Source: Actinomycetota bacterium
GTDB lineage: Bacteria; Actinomycetota; Acidimicrobiia; Acidimicrobiales; Iamiaceae
DNA length: 36,534 nucleotides
NCBI GenBank assembly: GCA_963169755.1
Contig: CAUJFC010000108.1
Location: 1-36,534 of the forward strand
Direction: 5' to 3'
Part shown: one piece after another, positions 17,500 to 28,484 of the stretch
How the letters are laid out: each line of letters begins with the position of its first letter
How positions within the stretch are numbered: the first letter of the stretch is position 1
Position numbers and translations under genes: made by a program
Notes under the pieces: model-generated
What the model was told of the DNA's origin: nothing
Databases searched by the model: none
What the model saw: the letters and a program-made list of their open reading frames with translations, nothing else

Positions 17500-18954
17500 T
17501 CAGTCCACCTGGGGGTTCGGTGGCCCTTCCAGCAGCGCCCCGAGGTACGAGGTCATCTTCTGCTCGGACTCGTCGGTGCGGTGGATGTAGACGGCCTTCA
17601 TCAGGCCTTCGGTGTGGCCACCCCGATCCGCGATCTGACGCGAGTCGAACCCGGCCTCGGTGAGCGTCGTCTGCGCCCAGTGCCGCAACGCGTGCATCGT
17701 GACGTCGAAGTTGGCGTCGTCCATGCCGAGCCGACGACGAAGCCGAAGCATCTTGCGAGAGAGATACTCCGGCCGCACAGGAACCGTCCCATCGAGCGAC
17801 CGGCTCGCCACGAACGCGTCCTCGACGAGCACCGTGCCGCACACCGCCGCCCGTTCCTCCATCGCCCGGCGATGCGCCCTGAGCAGCTCGATGGTGTGGG
17901 CGTCGATGCCCACCGAACGGTGCCTGCCAGTCTTGGTGTCGTCGGTGATCACGACCGTGCCGCCCGCGTCGTTGACGGTTGATTCGACCCGCAACCGACC
18001 AGCAGTGAGGTCGACAGCCCTCCACCGGAGCCCCGCGAGCTCACCGCGCCGCATGCCCGTCACGGCCCCGAGATGGGTGAGGAGCCCGAACTCGACGTCT
18101 ACGTCCTTGGCCGCAGCCAGCAACCGCAGCACCGACTTCACATCCGGTGGGATGACCTCACGTCGGGCCGACGTGCTCTTCGGTTCCTCAGCCTCGAGCA
18201 TCGGGTTCCGGCTGATCACCCGGTTCCGACGCGCCCACTTGAACGTGCCGTTCAACAAAGTGAAGGCCTGATGGATCGAGCTCTGGCTCTGACCCTCGGC
18301 CCGCATCACCCCTAGCGCACGCTCGATGTCATCCGGCAACACCCGCTCCGCGACCCGATCCCCGAGCGCCGGTGTGATCCAACGTTCCGCAATACCCCTG
18401 TAGCGAACGAGGGTCGAATGCCGGCGCCCCTTGTGATCCCGCAGATGATCGAGGAACCCGTCGACCAGATGCCCGACCGTCACGCCCTTCTTGGACCGGT
18501 CCGGGACGTCACGTCCGTCGCCGACCTCGGCTACCAACGCCGCGAGCGCCCGAGCCGCCTCCTGCTTCGTGCCGGTCACCCGACGGAACACCCGCTTCGG
18601 CTTCCCGTCTGTGCCGACGCCCGCCGAGGCCGCCAGCTCCCAGATCCCGGGGCTGACCTCACGCTTGGAACCGCCGCCGCGAGCAGAACGCTTCTCTTGG
18701 GTACGCGTCGTGTGTTCGATGGTGAGATGGTCCGGCCGCACGCATCTCGGCTCGACCGGGCACGGAAGCACCCTCGAACCTTGCGGCGCTTCACCGTGTT
18801 CGAGTTCCCACGCCACGCGGTGCGCCGTCGTGTTGCGTCCTGCGACCTTCAGCCGCCCGGTGCCGCGATCAGTGTTCGTGGCACCGAGCCAAAGGTGGTG
18901 CTCACCGGTCCTGTCGACCTTCTCTTCGAACCGCTCTGCCAGCGTCTGTGGCAT
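17500..18954 (-). CDS. tyrosine recombinase/integrase with HNH-like N-terminal domain
   Basis: Integrase motifs TGMRRGELAGLRW, HALRHWAQTTL, GGHTEGLMKAVYIH; N-terminal GRLKVAGRNTTAHRVAWELEHG...CVRPDHL; adjacent to tRNA-Lys. Confidence 0.9.
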   Translation of the reverse strand: MPQTLAERFEEKVDRTGEHHLWLGATNTDRGTGRLKVAGRNTTAHRVAWELEHGEAPQGSRVLPCPVEPRCVRPDHLTIEHTTRTQEKRSARGGGSKREVSPGIWELAASAGVGTDGKPKRVFRRVTGTKQEAARALAALVAEVGDGRDVPDRSKKGVTVGHLVDGFLDHLRDHKGRRHSTLVRYRGIAERWITPALGDRVAERVLPDDIERALGVMRAEGQSQSSIHQAFTLLNGTFKWARRNRVISRNPMLEAEEPKSTSARREVIPPDVKSVLRLLAAAKDVDVEFGLLTHLGAVTGMRRGELAGLRWRAVDLTAGRLRVESTVNDAGGTVVITDDTKTGRHRSVGIDAHTIELLRAHRRAMEERAAVCGTVLVEDAFVASRSLDGTVPVRPEYLSRKMLRLRRRLGMDDANFDVTMHALRHWAQTTLTEAGFDSRQIADRGGHTEGLMKAVYIHRTDESEQKMTSYLGALLEGPPNPQVD

Positions 18955-19061
18955 GGCCGTCGTCCCTTCGTCGAGCGCTCAGCAGCGCTACAGCAACGTT
19001 CAGGACGGCCATTGCGAGGTGGAGGCCATCGACCACCGCCCACCAGCGTACGCCGCCGAGG

Positions 19062-19128
19062 GGTGCATCGGAAGGTGCATCAGGAGGTGCATCGCGGGCA
19101 CGAACCGCGCAACTGGGCCTGATGCACC
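19062..19128. promoter_or_regulatory. 12-bp-spaced GGTGCATC direct repeats (x3) plus inverted GATGCACC
   Basis: GGTGCATC at 19062-19069, 19074-19081, 19086-19093; inverted copy 19121-19128, between integrase and att/tRNA. Confidence 0.75.
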
Positions 19129-19184
19129 GTCGCCGCAGGAGCGCTAGCGACGGCCGAAACCCTTACTGACCAGGGTGATTCGGT

Positions 19185-19260
19185 TGGTGGGCCACCAGGG
19201 ACTCGAACCCTGAACCAGCGGATTAAAAGTCCGATGCTCTGCCAATTGAGCTAGTGGCCC
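19185..19260 (-). tRNA. tRNA-Lys (anticodon TTT)
   Basis: Reverse complement GGGCCACTAGCTCAATTGGCAGAGCATCGGACTTTTAATCCGCTGGTTCAGGGTTCGAGTCCCTGGTGGCCCACCA folds as a complete tRNA with encoded CCA. Confidence 0.97.
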
Positions 19261-19343
19261 GCGACCCCGGAAGGTCGATGGTGACGCTATCGGCTGGATG
19301 GCTGCCAACATGTCCGGGCGGCTGGACAGGTCAGGATCGGTAG

Positions 19344-20525
19344 TCAGGAAGGTGGGTCCGGAGCGTTCTGATTCCAGGGGCCCGACACTTCGAAGGTCTC
19401 GCCCGGATTGTTGTAGCTGGAGAAGTAGAGGCGTGTGCCGTCGGGACTGAAGGCGGGGCCGGCAAGCTCGGACCCCGCGACGTCGTAGCGGAGGATCGGA
19501 TAGGTGGCGCCGGTGCCCACGTCGACGCCCACGATCTCCATGTTCCCGCCATCTTCGGACACGAAAACCCGATTGGTGGTGGTGGCGACCACGTTGTCAG
19601 CTCCGGTCAAGTGGCGGGGGGAGGGCGTGGGATAGGCGTCGTCGTACACCACGGTCAGGAGTCCGTTACCGGGGCTGTAGCGCCACAACCGGTTGTCACC
19701 CTTGGTCGTGAAGAACACCTGCCCATCGGTTATCGACACGCCCTCACCGCCGTTGAACGCCTTGATGGGTGATCCGAAATTCTGGTAGCGGGTGTATACG
19801 GGGTAGCCGCCCGGGTCCGGTACCGTCGCCCACCCGACCACACCTTCACCGAGATCGACCATGACCTCGAGGAGCCCGGACGACAGGTCGCCCCAGGTGG
19901 TGGGGGTGAAGCGGTAGAACCCACCATCGGGGCGATCTTCGGTCTGGTAGATGCAGTGGTTCACCACGTCGGCGGCGACCGCCTCCCGGAAGAATCTCCC
20001 CATCGCCGGTCTCGGAATTCCCTGCCCCGGACCCGACGGGTCGCACTCGTAGGCCCGGCCGCGTTCGATCTCCTCACAGCTGATCCAGCGGAGCCCCGCC
20101 GTTGTTGGCACCAGCCCACCTGAGCAGTTGTTGGCTGTCCCGCTGAGGATGGCGTGGGCCGCGGTCACCTGACCGGTGGTGTCGAACACGATGGCTCCGG
20201 CACCTCCTGGGATGGTCTCGCTGTTGGAGACGTAGGCCCAGCCGGTCAGAGTGTCGCCGTCCAGGAGGGGAACGACGCCGCCGCCGTCGGGATCGTCATG
20301 CCACACGTATCCGGTACCCGTGCCATCACCTCGCATGACCTCGCTGCCGGTGGTGGCGAGCAGGCGGGCGGTGAAGCCCGGCGGTACGTGAAGGTTGGGA
20401 ACAGCCGAGGGTTGGAGAGGCCCGAAGTTGACCCGGGTGATCGGCTCGCATGCCGCGAGCACCGGCAGCCCGAGCCCAACTGCACCCACCAAACGGATGA
20501 AGTCACGACGGAGCATCGGCGGCAC
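19344..20525 (-). CDS. PhoX/DUF839-family secreted protein
   Basis: Tat-like RRDFIRLVG with lipobox VLAACE; WISCEEIERG; DRPDGGFYRFTP; VVNHCIYQTEDRPDGG. Confidence 0.75.
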   Translation of the reverse strand: MPPMLRRDFIRLVGAVGLGLPVLAACEPITRVNFGPLQPSAVPNLHVPPGFTARLLATTGSEVMRGDGTGTGYVWHDDPDGGGVVPLLDGDTLTGWAYVSNSETIPGGAGAIVFDTTGQVTAAHAILSGTANNCSGGLVPTTAGLRWISCEEIERGRAYECDPSGPGQGIPRPAMGRFFREAVAADVVNHCIYQTEDRPDGGFYRFTPTTWGDLSSGLLEVMVDLGEGVVGWATVPDPGGYPVYTRYQNFGSPIKAFNGGEGVSITDGQVFFTTKGDNRLWRYSPGNGLLTVVYDDAYPTPSPRHLTGADNVVATTTNRVFVSEDGGNMEIVGVDVGTGATYPILRYDVAGSELAGPAFSPDGTRLYFSSYNNPGETFEVSGPWNQNAPDPPS

Positions 20526-20727
20526 TCCTCACGAGATGACGGCCACTGGCCCTGTTCACGGTACGCACCCGAGCGGATGGGCGCACCCTTCTTCGCGGCC
20601 AGGTTGGATAGATCTCGGCTTTCGAGTCTGTTCAGCCATGCCGTGCTTGTCTGGTTGGTGCGCCAGTCGGCTCACCTCCTACGCCGAACATGTCACCGGG
20701 AGAACGGAAGTTCCTAGGCTGCCCCTC

Positions 20728-21873
20728 ATGCTGATCAGACTGGGCGGCGAAGAACTGGCGATCGTGGGTCGGGCCCGCGTCTACATCTGCGGGATCACTC
20801 CCTATGACGCCACTCACGTGGGGCATGCCGCCACCTTCGTGTGGAGCGACGTGGTGGTGCGGTTCCTGCGTGCGCTGGGTCACGAGGTGCAAGTCACCCG
20901 GAACATCACCGACGTGGACGACAGCCTTCTGTCACGTGCCCGGGACACCGGGACTCCCTGGCGCACACTGGCAACCCGTCAGACCTACCAGTTCGAAGAC
21001 GACATGGCTCGCCTCGGGGTTTCCACTCCGACCTACGAGCCCCAGGCCCACAACTACATCTCCGAGGTGTTGGAGCTGACCGAGGCCTTGGTGGAGCTGG
21101 GGCACGCCTATGTCAACGACGGCACGGTGTACGCCCGGCGCGGAGACGTGGTGGAACGGGCCGGTCTGACGGTCGAGAGGGCACGGTCCCTGGCCTCTGA
21201 CCGGGGCGAGGACCCGGCCGATCCAGCCAAAGAGGACCCCCTTGACACCGTGCTGTGGCAGCGGGTGAGCGACGATGCTGACGGGCCGGGCTGGGACAGC
21301 CCCTGGGGGCGAGGCCGGCCCGGCTGGCACGTGGAGTGCTCGGCCATGGCGCTGGCCACCCTGGGGCCCGGTGTCGATGTCCACTGCGGTGGCTCCGACC
21401 TGGCCTTCCCTCATCACGCCTTCGAGACCGCCCACGCCGAGATCGTCACGGGAGTCAGACCCTTCGCCCGGTCCTGGGTGCACGTCGGTGCCGTCCACTA
21501 CCAGGGTCAGAAGATGGCCAAGTCGGTGGGGAACCTGGTGTTCGTCCGCGATCTCCTGGCCGATCATTCGGCGGCCGCCCTGCGACTCCTGATCTGTGAT
21601 CGACGGTGGTGGGACGAGTGGACCTTCGATCCCGCCGACCTCGCCGAGGCCGAGGCTCGGGTGGAAGCTCTTCGAGTGTCGGCCTCGACCGGTACCGGAG
21701 GCGAAATGGCCCGCGACCGGGTGCTGGCCGCCCTGGCCGACGACCTCGACCTGCCGACGGCGCTGGCGGTGGCCGAGGCCGAGGGTGGCGAGGCGGCAGC
21801 CACCGTGTTGGACGTGGTGGGTCTTCACCCATTCGAGGCGACGGCCCGCACGTCGATGCTGCCCAACCCCTGA
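20728..21873 (+). CDS. mshC: cysteinyl-tRNA synthetase-like, probable cysteine:GlcN-Ins ligase
   Basis: YICGITPYDATHVGHAATF; ITDVDDSLL; CGGSDLAFPHHAFETAHAE; GQKMAKSVGNLVFV; ATG at 20728. Confidence 0.72.
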   Translation: MLIRLGGEELAIVGRARVYICGITPYDATHVGHAATFVWSDVVVRFLRALGHEVQVTRNITDVDDSLLSRARDTGTPWRTLATRQTYQFEDDMARLGVSTPTYEPQAHNYISEVLELTEALVELGHAYVNDGTVYARRGDVVERAGLTVERARSLASDRGEDPADPAKEDPLDTVLWQRVSDDADGPGWDSPWGRGRPGWHVECSAMALATLGPGVDVHCGGSDLAFPHHAFETAHAEIVTGVRPFARSWVHVGAVHYQGQKMAKSVGNLVFVRDLLADHSAAALRLLICDRRWWDEWTFDPADLAEAEARVEALRVSASTGTGGEMARDRVLAALADDLDLPTALAVAEAEGGEAAATVLDVVGLHPFEATARTSMLPNP

Positions 21874-21974
21874 ACTGACATCCGCCCCGGCCCGAGAGGT
21901 CTTGACGGTGGTGGGCGCAGGCATAGCCTGGCGACCAGCACCCGCATCCCGTCACCCGCCGAGAGGACGATGCC

Positions 21975-23131
<1,157 letters not shown>

Positions 23132-23135
<4 letters not shown>

Positions 23136-24073
23136 CCAGAGACGCTGTCGCCCCGGGTAGCGAGCACCTGCCCACTGCCCGGCTTCGCACCCACCGAGGT
23201 CGGCGACGCCGGGACGCTGCTCTGGCTTACCTGTTGGTGTCACCTTCGCTGGTGATCTTCACGGTGTTCGTGGCCTATCCCTTCGGCCGCAACATCTGGC
23301 TGGGTCTCTACCGGACTCCACCGTTTCCCGGGCTGCCCCGGCGCTACGCCGCGTATGAGCAGTACCAGCAGATCCTCACCTCCCCCGAGTTCGTGGCCAG
23401 CCTGCGTACTACTGCGTTGTTCCTGTTGATGACGGTGCCGACCGGGTTGGCTCTGGGTCTGCTCCTAGCGGTGGCGGCCCACCAGCGCCTCCGGGGAATC
23501 GCGATATACCGAACCATCTTCTCTTCGACCGTCGCCACCTCGATCGCGGTGGCGTCGGTGATCTTCTTCACCCTTCTGAACCCTCAGGTGGGGCTGCTCA
23601 CCTGGTGGCTGGGAAGAGAGGGGCAACCGTCGGTCCTGGCCGATCCTCAGTGGGCCCTGGTGGCGGTTTCGGGGGTGACGGTGTGGCAGAACCTGGGGCT
23701 GTCGTTCATCTTGATGTCGGCCGGGCTCCAGGCGGTGCCCGATGACCTGTTGGAGGCGGCGTCGGTGGACGGAGCCGGCCCGTGGTCCCGTCTGGTGAAC
23801 GTGACCCTGCCCATGCTGTCACCGACCCTGTTCTTCTCGGCGGTGGTGGGAGGCATCCTGTCATTGCAGGCCTTCGGCCAGATCGACCTGCTCACCGAGG
23901 GTGGGCCACTGCGGAAAACCAACGTGCTGGTGTACGCCATGTACGACGCCGTGTTCCGTCAGAACAACGAAGGCAAGGCGGCTGTCCTGTCGGTGGCGCT
24001 GTTCGGTCTGACGCTGCTGCTGACCCTGGTTCAGATACGACTCCTCGAACGGCGGGTCACCTATGAACGCTGA
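23132..24073 (+). CDS. ABC transporter permease, MalF/UgpA type
   Basis: DDLLEAASVDGAGPWSRLVNVTLPMLSPT EAA loop. Confidence 0.92.
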
Positions 24074-25001
24074 ACCCACCTCCGCGTCCAGCGAAGAGCC
24101 GGCCACGGGCGAGACAGCGCTGAGCGAGACGGCCTCGACCGGTACCTCGACGGTGCGGTCCCGGCGACGTCGCAACCGCACCGTCGCTCGCTTGCGCCTG
24201 GCTGCCCGGTACCTGGTGCTGACCGCGCTGGCCGTGGTGATCTTCTTTCCGATCTACATCACGGTGGTCAACTCTCTGCTGCAACCCGAGCAGATCGCCG
24301 CTCGACCCCCCACCCTCTTCCCCACTGACCCGGACTGGTCGTCGTACAGCACCGCGTGGAGTCAGGGGCATCTCGGGCGCTATCTGATGAACAGCTTCGT
24401 GGTGACGGTGCTGATCGTGGCCGGACAGGTTGTCACCTCGGTGCTGGCGGCCTACGCCTTCGCCTTCTTGGACTTTCCGTTCCGGCGGACGCTGTTCGTG
24501 TTCTTCCTGGCCACGATGATGATTCCCTTCGAGGTCACCTTCTTCACCAACCAGGCGACGATCGTTTCGCTCGGCTGGTACGACAGCTACCTCGCTCTGA
24601 CCGTGCCGTTCCTGGCCACCGGATTCGGAGCGTTCCTCATCCGCCAGTCGTTCCTGGCCCTGCCCCCTCAGCTTCGCGACGCCGCCGAACTCGACGGGGC
24701 CGGACACTGGCGGTTCCTCACCAGGGTGGCGGTGCCGCTGGCTAGGCCGGGGATAGCGGCTCTGGCTCTGTTCTCGTTCTTCGGGGCATTCAACCAGTAC
24801 CTGTGGCCTCTGATCGTCACCCGTGACGAGCGGCTCAGAACCGTACAGATCGGTCTCAAGTATCTGCGGGGATCTCAGATCGATCAGATAAACGTGACCT
24901 TCGCCGGCACCATCCTGGCGGCCTTGCCGTTGTTCGTGCTGTTGATCGTGTTCCAAAAGCAGTTGGTGCGGGGACTCACGGCCGGGGCGGTGAAGGGATG
25001 A
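24063..25001 (+). CDS. ABC transporter permease, MalG/UgpE type
   Basis: LRDAAELDGAGHWRFLTRVAVPLARPGIAAL EAA loop; multiple TM segments. Confidence 0.92.
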   Translation: MNAEPTSASSEEPATGETALSETASTGTSTVRSRRRRNRTVARLRLAARYLVLTALAVVIFFPIYITVVNSLLQPEQIAARPPTLFPTDPDWSSYSTAWSQGHLGRYLMNSFVVTVLIVAGQVVTSVLAAYAFAFLDFPFRRTLFVFFLATMMIPFEVTFFTNQATIVSLGWYDSYLALTVPFLATGFGAFLIRQSFLALPPQLRDAAELDGAGHWRFLTRVAVPLARPGIAALALFSFFGAFNQYLWPLIVTRDERLRTVQIGLKYLRGSQIDQINVTFAGTILAALPLFVLLIVFQKQLVRGLTAGAVKG

Positions 25002-26419
25002 CCCGCTCGCCTCGACGTTGGTCGATAGCGGCCGTGGCTGCCCTGGGGCTGTTGGCGGGTGCGTTATCGGCATGCAGCGCTGATGACCGGGTGGGCGGAA
25101 CGTTCGATACCACCGTCAACCCCGCCGATTGTGGGATAGCGAACCTGGAACGCGCCAGCGGGCCGGTAACGGTGGTGTTCTGGCACACGATGGTGCGCAG
25201 CAATCTCGACTGGTTGGTGGCCACCACCAAGGCGTTCAACGACTCCCAGGACAAGGTCAAAGTGGTCCTGCGTCAGCAGCCGAACTACCAGGACCTGTTC
25301 ACCAAGTACAAGGCCGGCCTGGCCAGCGGCGACCTGCCCGACCTGGTGCAGGCCGAGGAGACCGTGGTCCAGCAGATGATCGACAGCCGCTCGACCATTC
25401 CGGTGCAGGCGTGCATCGACGCCACCGACTACGACCTGAGCGACTTCCTCCCCCGGGGGTTGGCCTACTACGAGACCGGAGGAGTGCAGCGGGCCATGCC
25501 GTGGGCCATCTCCAACCCGGTGCTGTTCTACAACCGGGTCGCCTTCGAGCGGGCCGGCCTGGATCCCGACCGACCGCCCCGCACCCTGGACGAGGTTCGG
25601 GAGATGTCCGAGCAGATCGTGAAGTCGGGGGCGGCCAAGTACGGGGTGGCGCTGAAGCCAGCGCCGTACATCTACGAGTATCTGCTGGCCAAGAGCGGCG
25701 GTGAACTGGTTGACAACGGAAATGGTCGCCGGTCGCGAGCACAGCACGCCAACCTCACCAGCCCGACGTCGCTGGCCATCTGGAACTGGTGGAATGAGAT
25801 GCTCGACGATGACCTGGCCCTGGACACCGGCAGCGACCCGAACAACATCGACCACCTGCTGGCCCTGGCCAACGAGACCGAGGGGGCGGCCATGACCTTC
25901 GAATCGTCGTCGGCCATCGGCCCCATCGACGAGGTCCTCTCGTCGGGGGCGTTCCCCTCGGTGAAGCCCGGTACCGCCCCGCTTCCGGCGCTGACCGAAG
26001 GCGGAGGCGTGCCAGTTGGTGACGGTGCCCTCTGGATTCCACGAGGGTCCGATCCAGCCCGGCGGGCCGCGGCCTGGATGTTCATCGAGTATCTGAGCGA
26101 ACCGGCCCAGCAGGCCTCGATGGCGGTGGCCGGCGGTTATGTACCCACGGTGAAGGGAGCGGTGAGCGAGCCGGCTCTGGTAGAGCACTGGAAGGCCAAG
26201 CCCATCTTCCGGGTGGGTTATGACCAACTCCTGGCGGGCGAACTGACCGACGCCAACGTAGGCACCCTGGTGGGCGAGTACCAGGGCTTGCGCAACGCGG
26301 TGCGCGACGGGTTCGTACGGATGAACCGTCAGGGTCAAGACCCCGATGAGGCAGCCGAGCAGGCCAAGGCCGAAGCCGACATCGTCATCCAGGAGTACAA
26401 CGACCGGGTGGGTGCCTGA
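24998..26419 (+). CDS. ABC transporter extracellular solute-binding lipoprotein
   Basis: Lipobox GALSACSA; VTVVFWHTM...FNDSQDKVKVVLRQQ; SBP family 1 layout. Confidence 0.9.
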   Translation: MTRSPRRWSIAAVAALGLLAGALSACSADDRVGGTFDTTVNPADCGIANLERASGPVTVVFWHTMVRSNLDWLVATTKAFNDSQDKVKVVLRQQPNYQDLFTKYKAGLASGDLPDLVQAEETVVQQMIDSRSTIPVQACIDATDYDLSDFLPRGLAYYETGGVQRAMPWAISNPVLFYNRVAFERAGLDPDRPPRTLDEVREMSEQIVKSGAAKYGVALKPAPYIYEYLLAKSGGELVDNGNGRRSRAQHANLTSPTSLAIWNWWNEMLDDDLALDTGSDPNNIDHLLALANETEGAAMTFESSSAIGPIDEVLSSGAFPSVKPGTAPLPALTEGGGVPVGDGALWIPRGSDPARRAAAWMFIEYLSEPAQQASMAVAGGYVPTVKGAVSEPALVEHWKAKPIFRVGYDQLLAGELTDANVGTLVGEYQGLRNAVRDGFVRMNRQGQDPDEAAEQAKAEADIVIQEYNDRVGA

Positions 26420-27120
26420 TGGTCGGAGGTACGGCTGAGCACGAGGTTCCGCCGGGGACCGGGCCGATGACCATCGAGATCTGGTCCGACGTGGTGTGTC
26501 CGTGGTGCTATCTGGGCGTGACCTACCTTCACCGGGCGCTGGAGGAGTTCGAGCACGCCGATCGAGTGAGTCTGATCTACCGTTCGTTTCAGCTCGAGCC
26601 CGATGCTCCATTGCACGACGGCGTTCCGCTGGTCACCCGGCTGGCCCGCAAGTACGCCACCACCGAGGCCGAGATCGAGCGGTCCCAGCAGCGGCTGACC
26701 GCCCTAGGCGCCGAGGTCGGCGTGGATTTCCGATTCGAGATGACCGCCCGGGGCAACACCTTTGACGCCCACCGGTTGATCCATCTGGCGGCGGTGGTGG
26801 GACGAGAGACCGAAACCAAGAGCCGCCTGTTCCGGGCCTATTTCACCGATGGTCTGGTGGTCGGAGACCACGACGTCCTGCGTCAGGTGGCGAGTGAGGT
26901 GGGGCTGCCCGCCGGGTCGGTTGACGAGATGTTGGCGGGGGATCGGTTCGCTGGCGAGGTGCGCGCCGATCTGGCCCGGGCTCGTGCCATCGGGGTGAGT
27001 GGGGTCCCATACATCCTGTTCGACGGCGAGTTGGCGCTACCGGGTGCTCAACCGCCTGACCGTCTCGTGCGGGTGTTGAGGACGATCTGGGCCGACCGGC
27101 ACCAGTCGGCTGTCGATTGA
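26419..27120 (+). CDS. DsbA/FrnE-family oxidoreductase
   Basis: MTIEIWSDVVCPWCYLG (CPWC); GVSGVPYILFDGELALPGAQP; internal start 26467 likely. Confidence 0.88.
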   Translation: MVGGTAEHEVPPGTGPMTIEIWSDVVCPWCYLGVTYLHRALEEFEHADRVSLIYRSFQLEPDAPLHDGVPLVTRLARKYATTEAEIERSQQRLTALGAEVGVDFRFEMTARGNTFDAHRLIHLAAVVGRETETKSRLFRAYFTDGLVVGDHDVLRQVASEVGLPAGSVDEMLAGDRFAGEVRADLARARAIGVSGVPYILFDGELALPGAQPPDRLVRVLRTIWADRHQSAVD

Positions 27121-27143
27121 GATCGGCTGGCTACGCTCCCCGA

Positions 27144-27644
27144 ATGGCAACGATTGCTCCCACCAGCCCCCTGAGCCGGGCGGTTCGCAAGGTGGCCACC
27201 AGCTCGGTGTTCCGTCGGGTCGGCCCCCGAGTGGTGCCACCGCTGGACAAGGTTGTGCACAGGGTGAGTCGAGGACGGATGTCGGTGAGCGGACTGATCG
27301 TTCCGAGCATGGTGCTCACCACCACCGGGCGGAAGTCAGGCCTGCCGCGTGAGTCGCCGCTGGCCTGTGTTCCCACCGTCGAGGGTGGCTGGTACGTGGT
27401 GGGGTCGAACTTCGGTCGCGAGCAGCACCCAGCCTGGACTGCCAACCTGTTGGCCAACCCGCGGGCTCAGGTTTTCCATCGTCGGCGCACGGTCACGGTG
27501 ACCGCTCGCCTGCTGAGCGATGACGAGAAGGCCGCCGTGTGGCCGGAACTGATCGCGGTGTGGCCCGCCTACGACAACTATGTGGAAGTCAGCGGCCGCA
27601 ACCTACGGGTGTTTCACTTGGCCCCGGAGGCTGACGATTCCTAG
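27144..27644 (+). CDS. DUF385/deazaflavin-dependent nitroreductase-family protein
   Basis: MVLTTTGRKSGLPRESPLACVP...YVVGSNFGREQHPAWTANLLANPRAQV. Confidence 0.85.
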   Translation: MATIAPTSPLSRAVRKVATSSVFRRVGPRVVPPLDKVVHRVSRGRMSVSGLIVPSMVLTTTGRKSGLPRESPLACVPTVEGGWYVVGSNFGREQHPAWTANLLANPRAQVFHRRRTVTVTARLLSDDEKAAVWPELIAVWPAYDNYVEVSGRNLRVFHLAPEADDS

Positions 27645-27666
27645 GGGTACCACCCGAAGGGTTGCC

Positions 27667-28344
27667 TCAGGTTCGCGGCTTCCATGCGGTGGCTCCGATG
27701 GTGAGAAAGCGGAGTTGACGCACCGTCTCCTCGATCAGCACCGCCTCTCGCTCGGGGGCCTCATCGATGGCTTCGAGAATCCGCTGCGCTGTACGCACCA
27801 TCAGATCCACGATCAGGTCGGCCAACATAACCAGATCACGTAGAGGCCACTGAGAGGTCACCGGTAGGCGAGCCAGGTCAGTGGCCAGTTCGGTGGCGAA
27901 CAGCCGAAGTTCGGTTCGAATGGCAGTTCGTACTCCGCTCAGCGCGCTGTACTGCTCGCGAACCAGGAACCGGTAGTGAGTGCGATGGTCGTGGATGTGA
28001 CGGACCAGAGCAGTGACCGAGCGGTGGGCGATGTCGTCAGCAGTCACCACGTCGTCTCGGGCATCGCGCATGAGCTGGCGGAGGGTGCTGAAGACCTCAT
28101 CGACCAGCACCACGCCCAGGTCGTCAATCCGCTCGAAATGGCGATAGAAGGCGGCGGGAGCCACGCCGGCTGCCCTGGTCACTTCTCGGATCCCGACGTT
28201 GTCGAGGCTCCGGTCGGCCAGCAGGGTCAGTGTGGCGTCCAGGAGGGCTCGTCGGGTGGCGGCCTTGTCGACCCGACGACCCGACGGCCTTCGGGGCGGA
28301 TCGTCTCCGGTGTCACGCCCCGGGAATCGGCTCGGAGATGCCAT
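27667..28344 (-). CDS. TetR-family regulator, FabR/DesT-like
   Basis: REVTRAAGVAPAAFYRHFERIDDLGVVLVDEVFSTLRQLMRDAR closely resembles the FabR/DesT HTH region; divergent from desaturase operon. Confidence 0.82.
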   Translation of the reverse strand: MASPSRFPGRDTGDDPPRRPSGRRVDKAATRRALLDATLTLLADRSLDNVGIREVTRAAGVAPAAFYRHFERIDDLGVVLVDEVFSTLRQLMRDARDDVVTADDIAHRSVTALVRHIHDHRTHYRFLVREQYSALSGVRTAIRTELRLFATELATDLARLPVTSQWPLRDLVMLADLIVDLMVRTAQRILEAIDEAPEREAVLIEETVRQLRFLTIGATAWKPRT

Positions 28345-28352
28345 ATTCAAAC

Positions 28353-28370
28353 AGTAGACGATCGTTCACT
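28353..28370. promoter_or_regulatory. putative FabR/DesT-like operator, regulator side
   Basis: AGTAGAC-GATC-GTTCACT; same architecture as 28485-28502. Confidence 0.55.
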
Positions 28371-28484
28371 TGTGGTGGATCAAGGCCGGTCGTTCGGGAG
28401 AGTGTAGAGATGCGATCTGAGGCGCAGAGGTGACGAGTGTCAAGCAAGCCTCCTCTTGCCGTCTCGTGCACTCGTCCCTAGTGT

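Larger units (their letters stand above)
9655..19233. mobile_element. tRNA-Lys-integrated integrative mobilizable element
   Basis: Direct tRNA-derived repeats at both ends, integrase next to the intact tRNA, MobF-type relaxase, distinct cargo. Confidence 0.85.

Noticed and set aside
19062-19128. CRISPR array
   Set aside because: Repeats are 8 bp with 4-bp gaps; no spacer-length intervals and no cas genes.
24057-25073. 338-aa minus-strand ORF, Gln/Glu/His-rich
   Set aside because: Shadow of the MalG-type permease gene; low-complexity composition from reversed codons.
25064-26611. 515-aa minus-strand ORF
   Set aside because: Antisense to the solute-binding protein and FrnE genes, with no recognisable domain.
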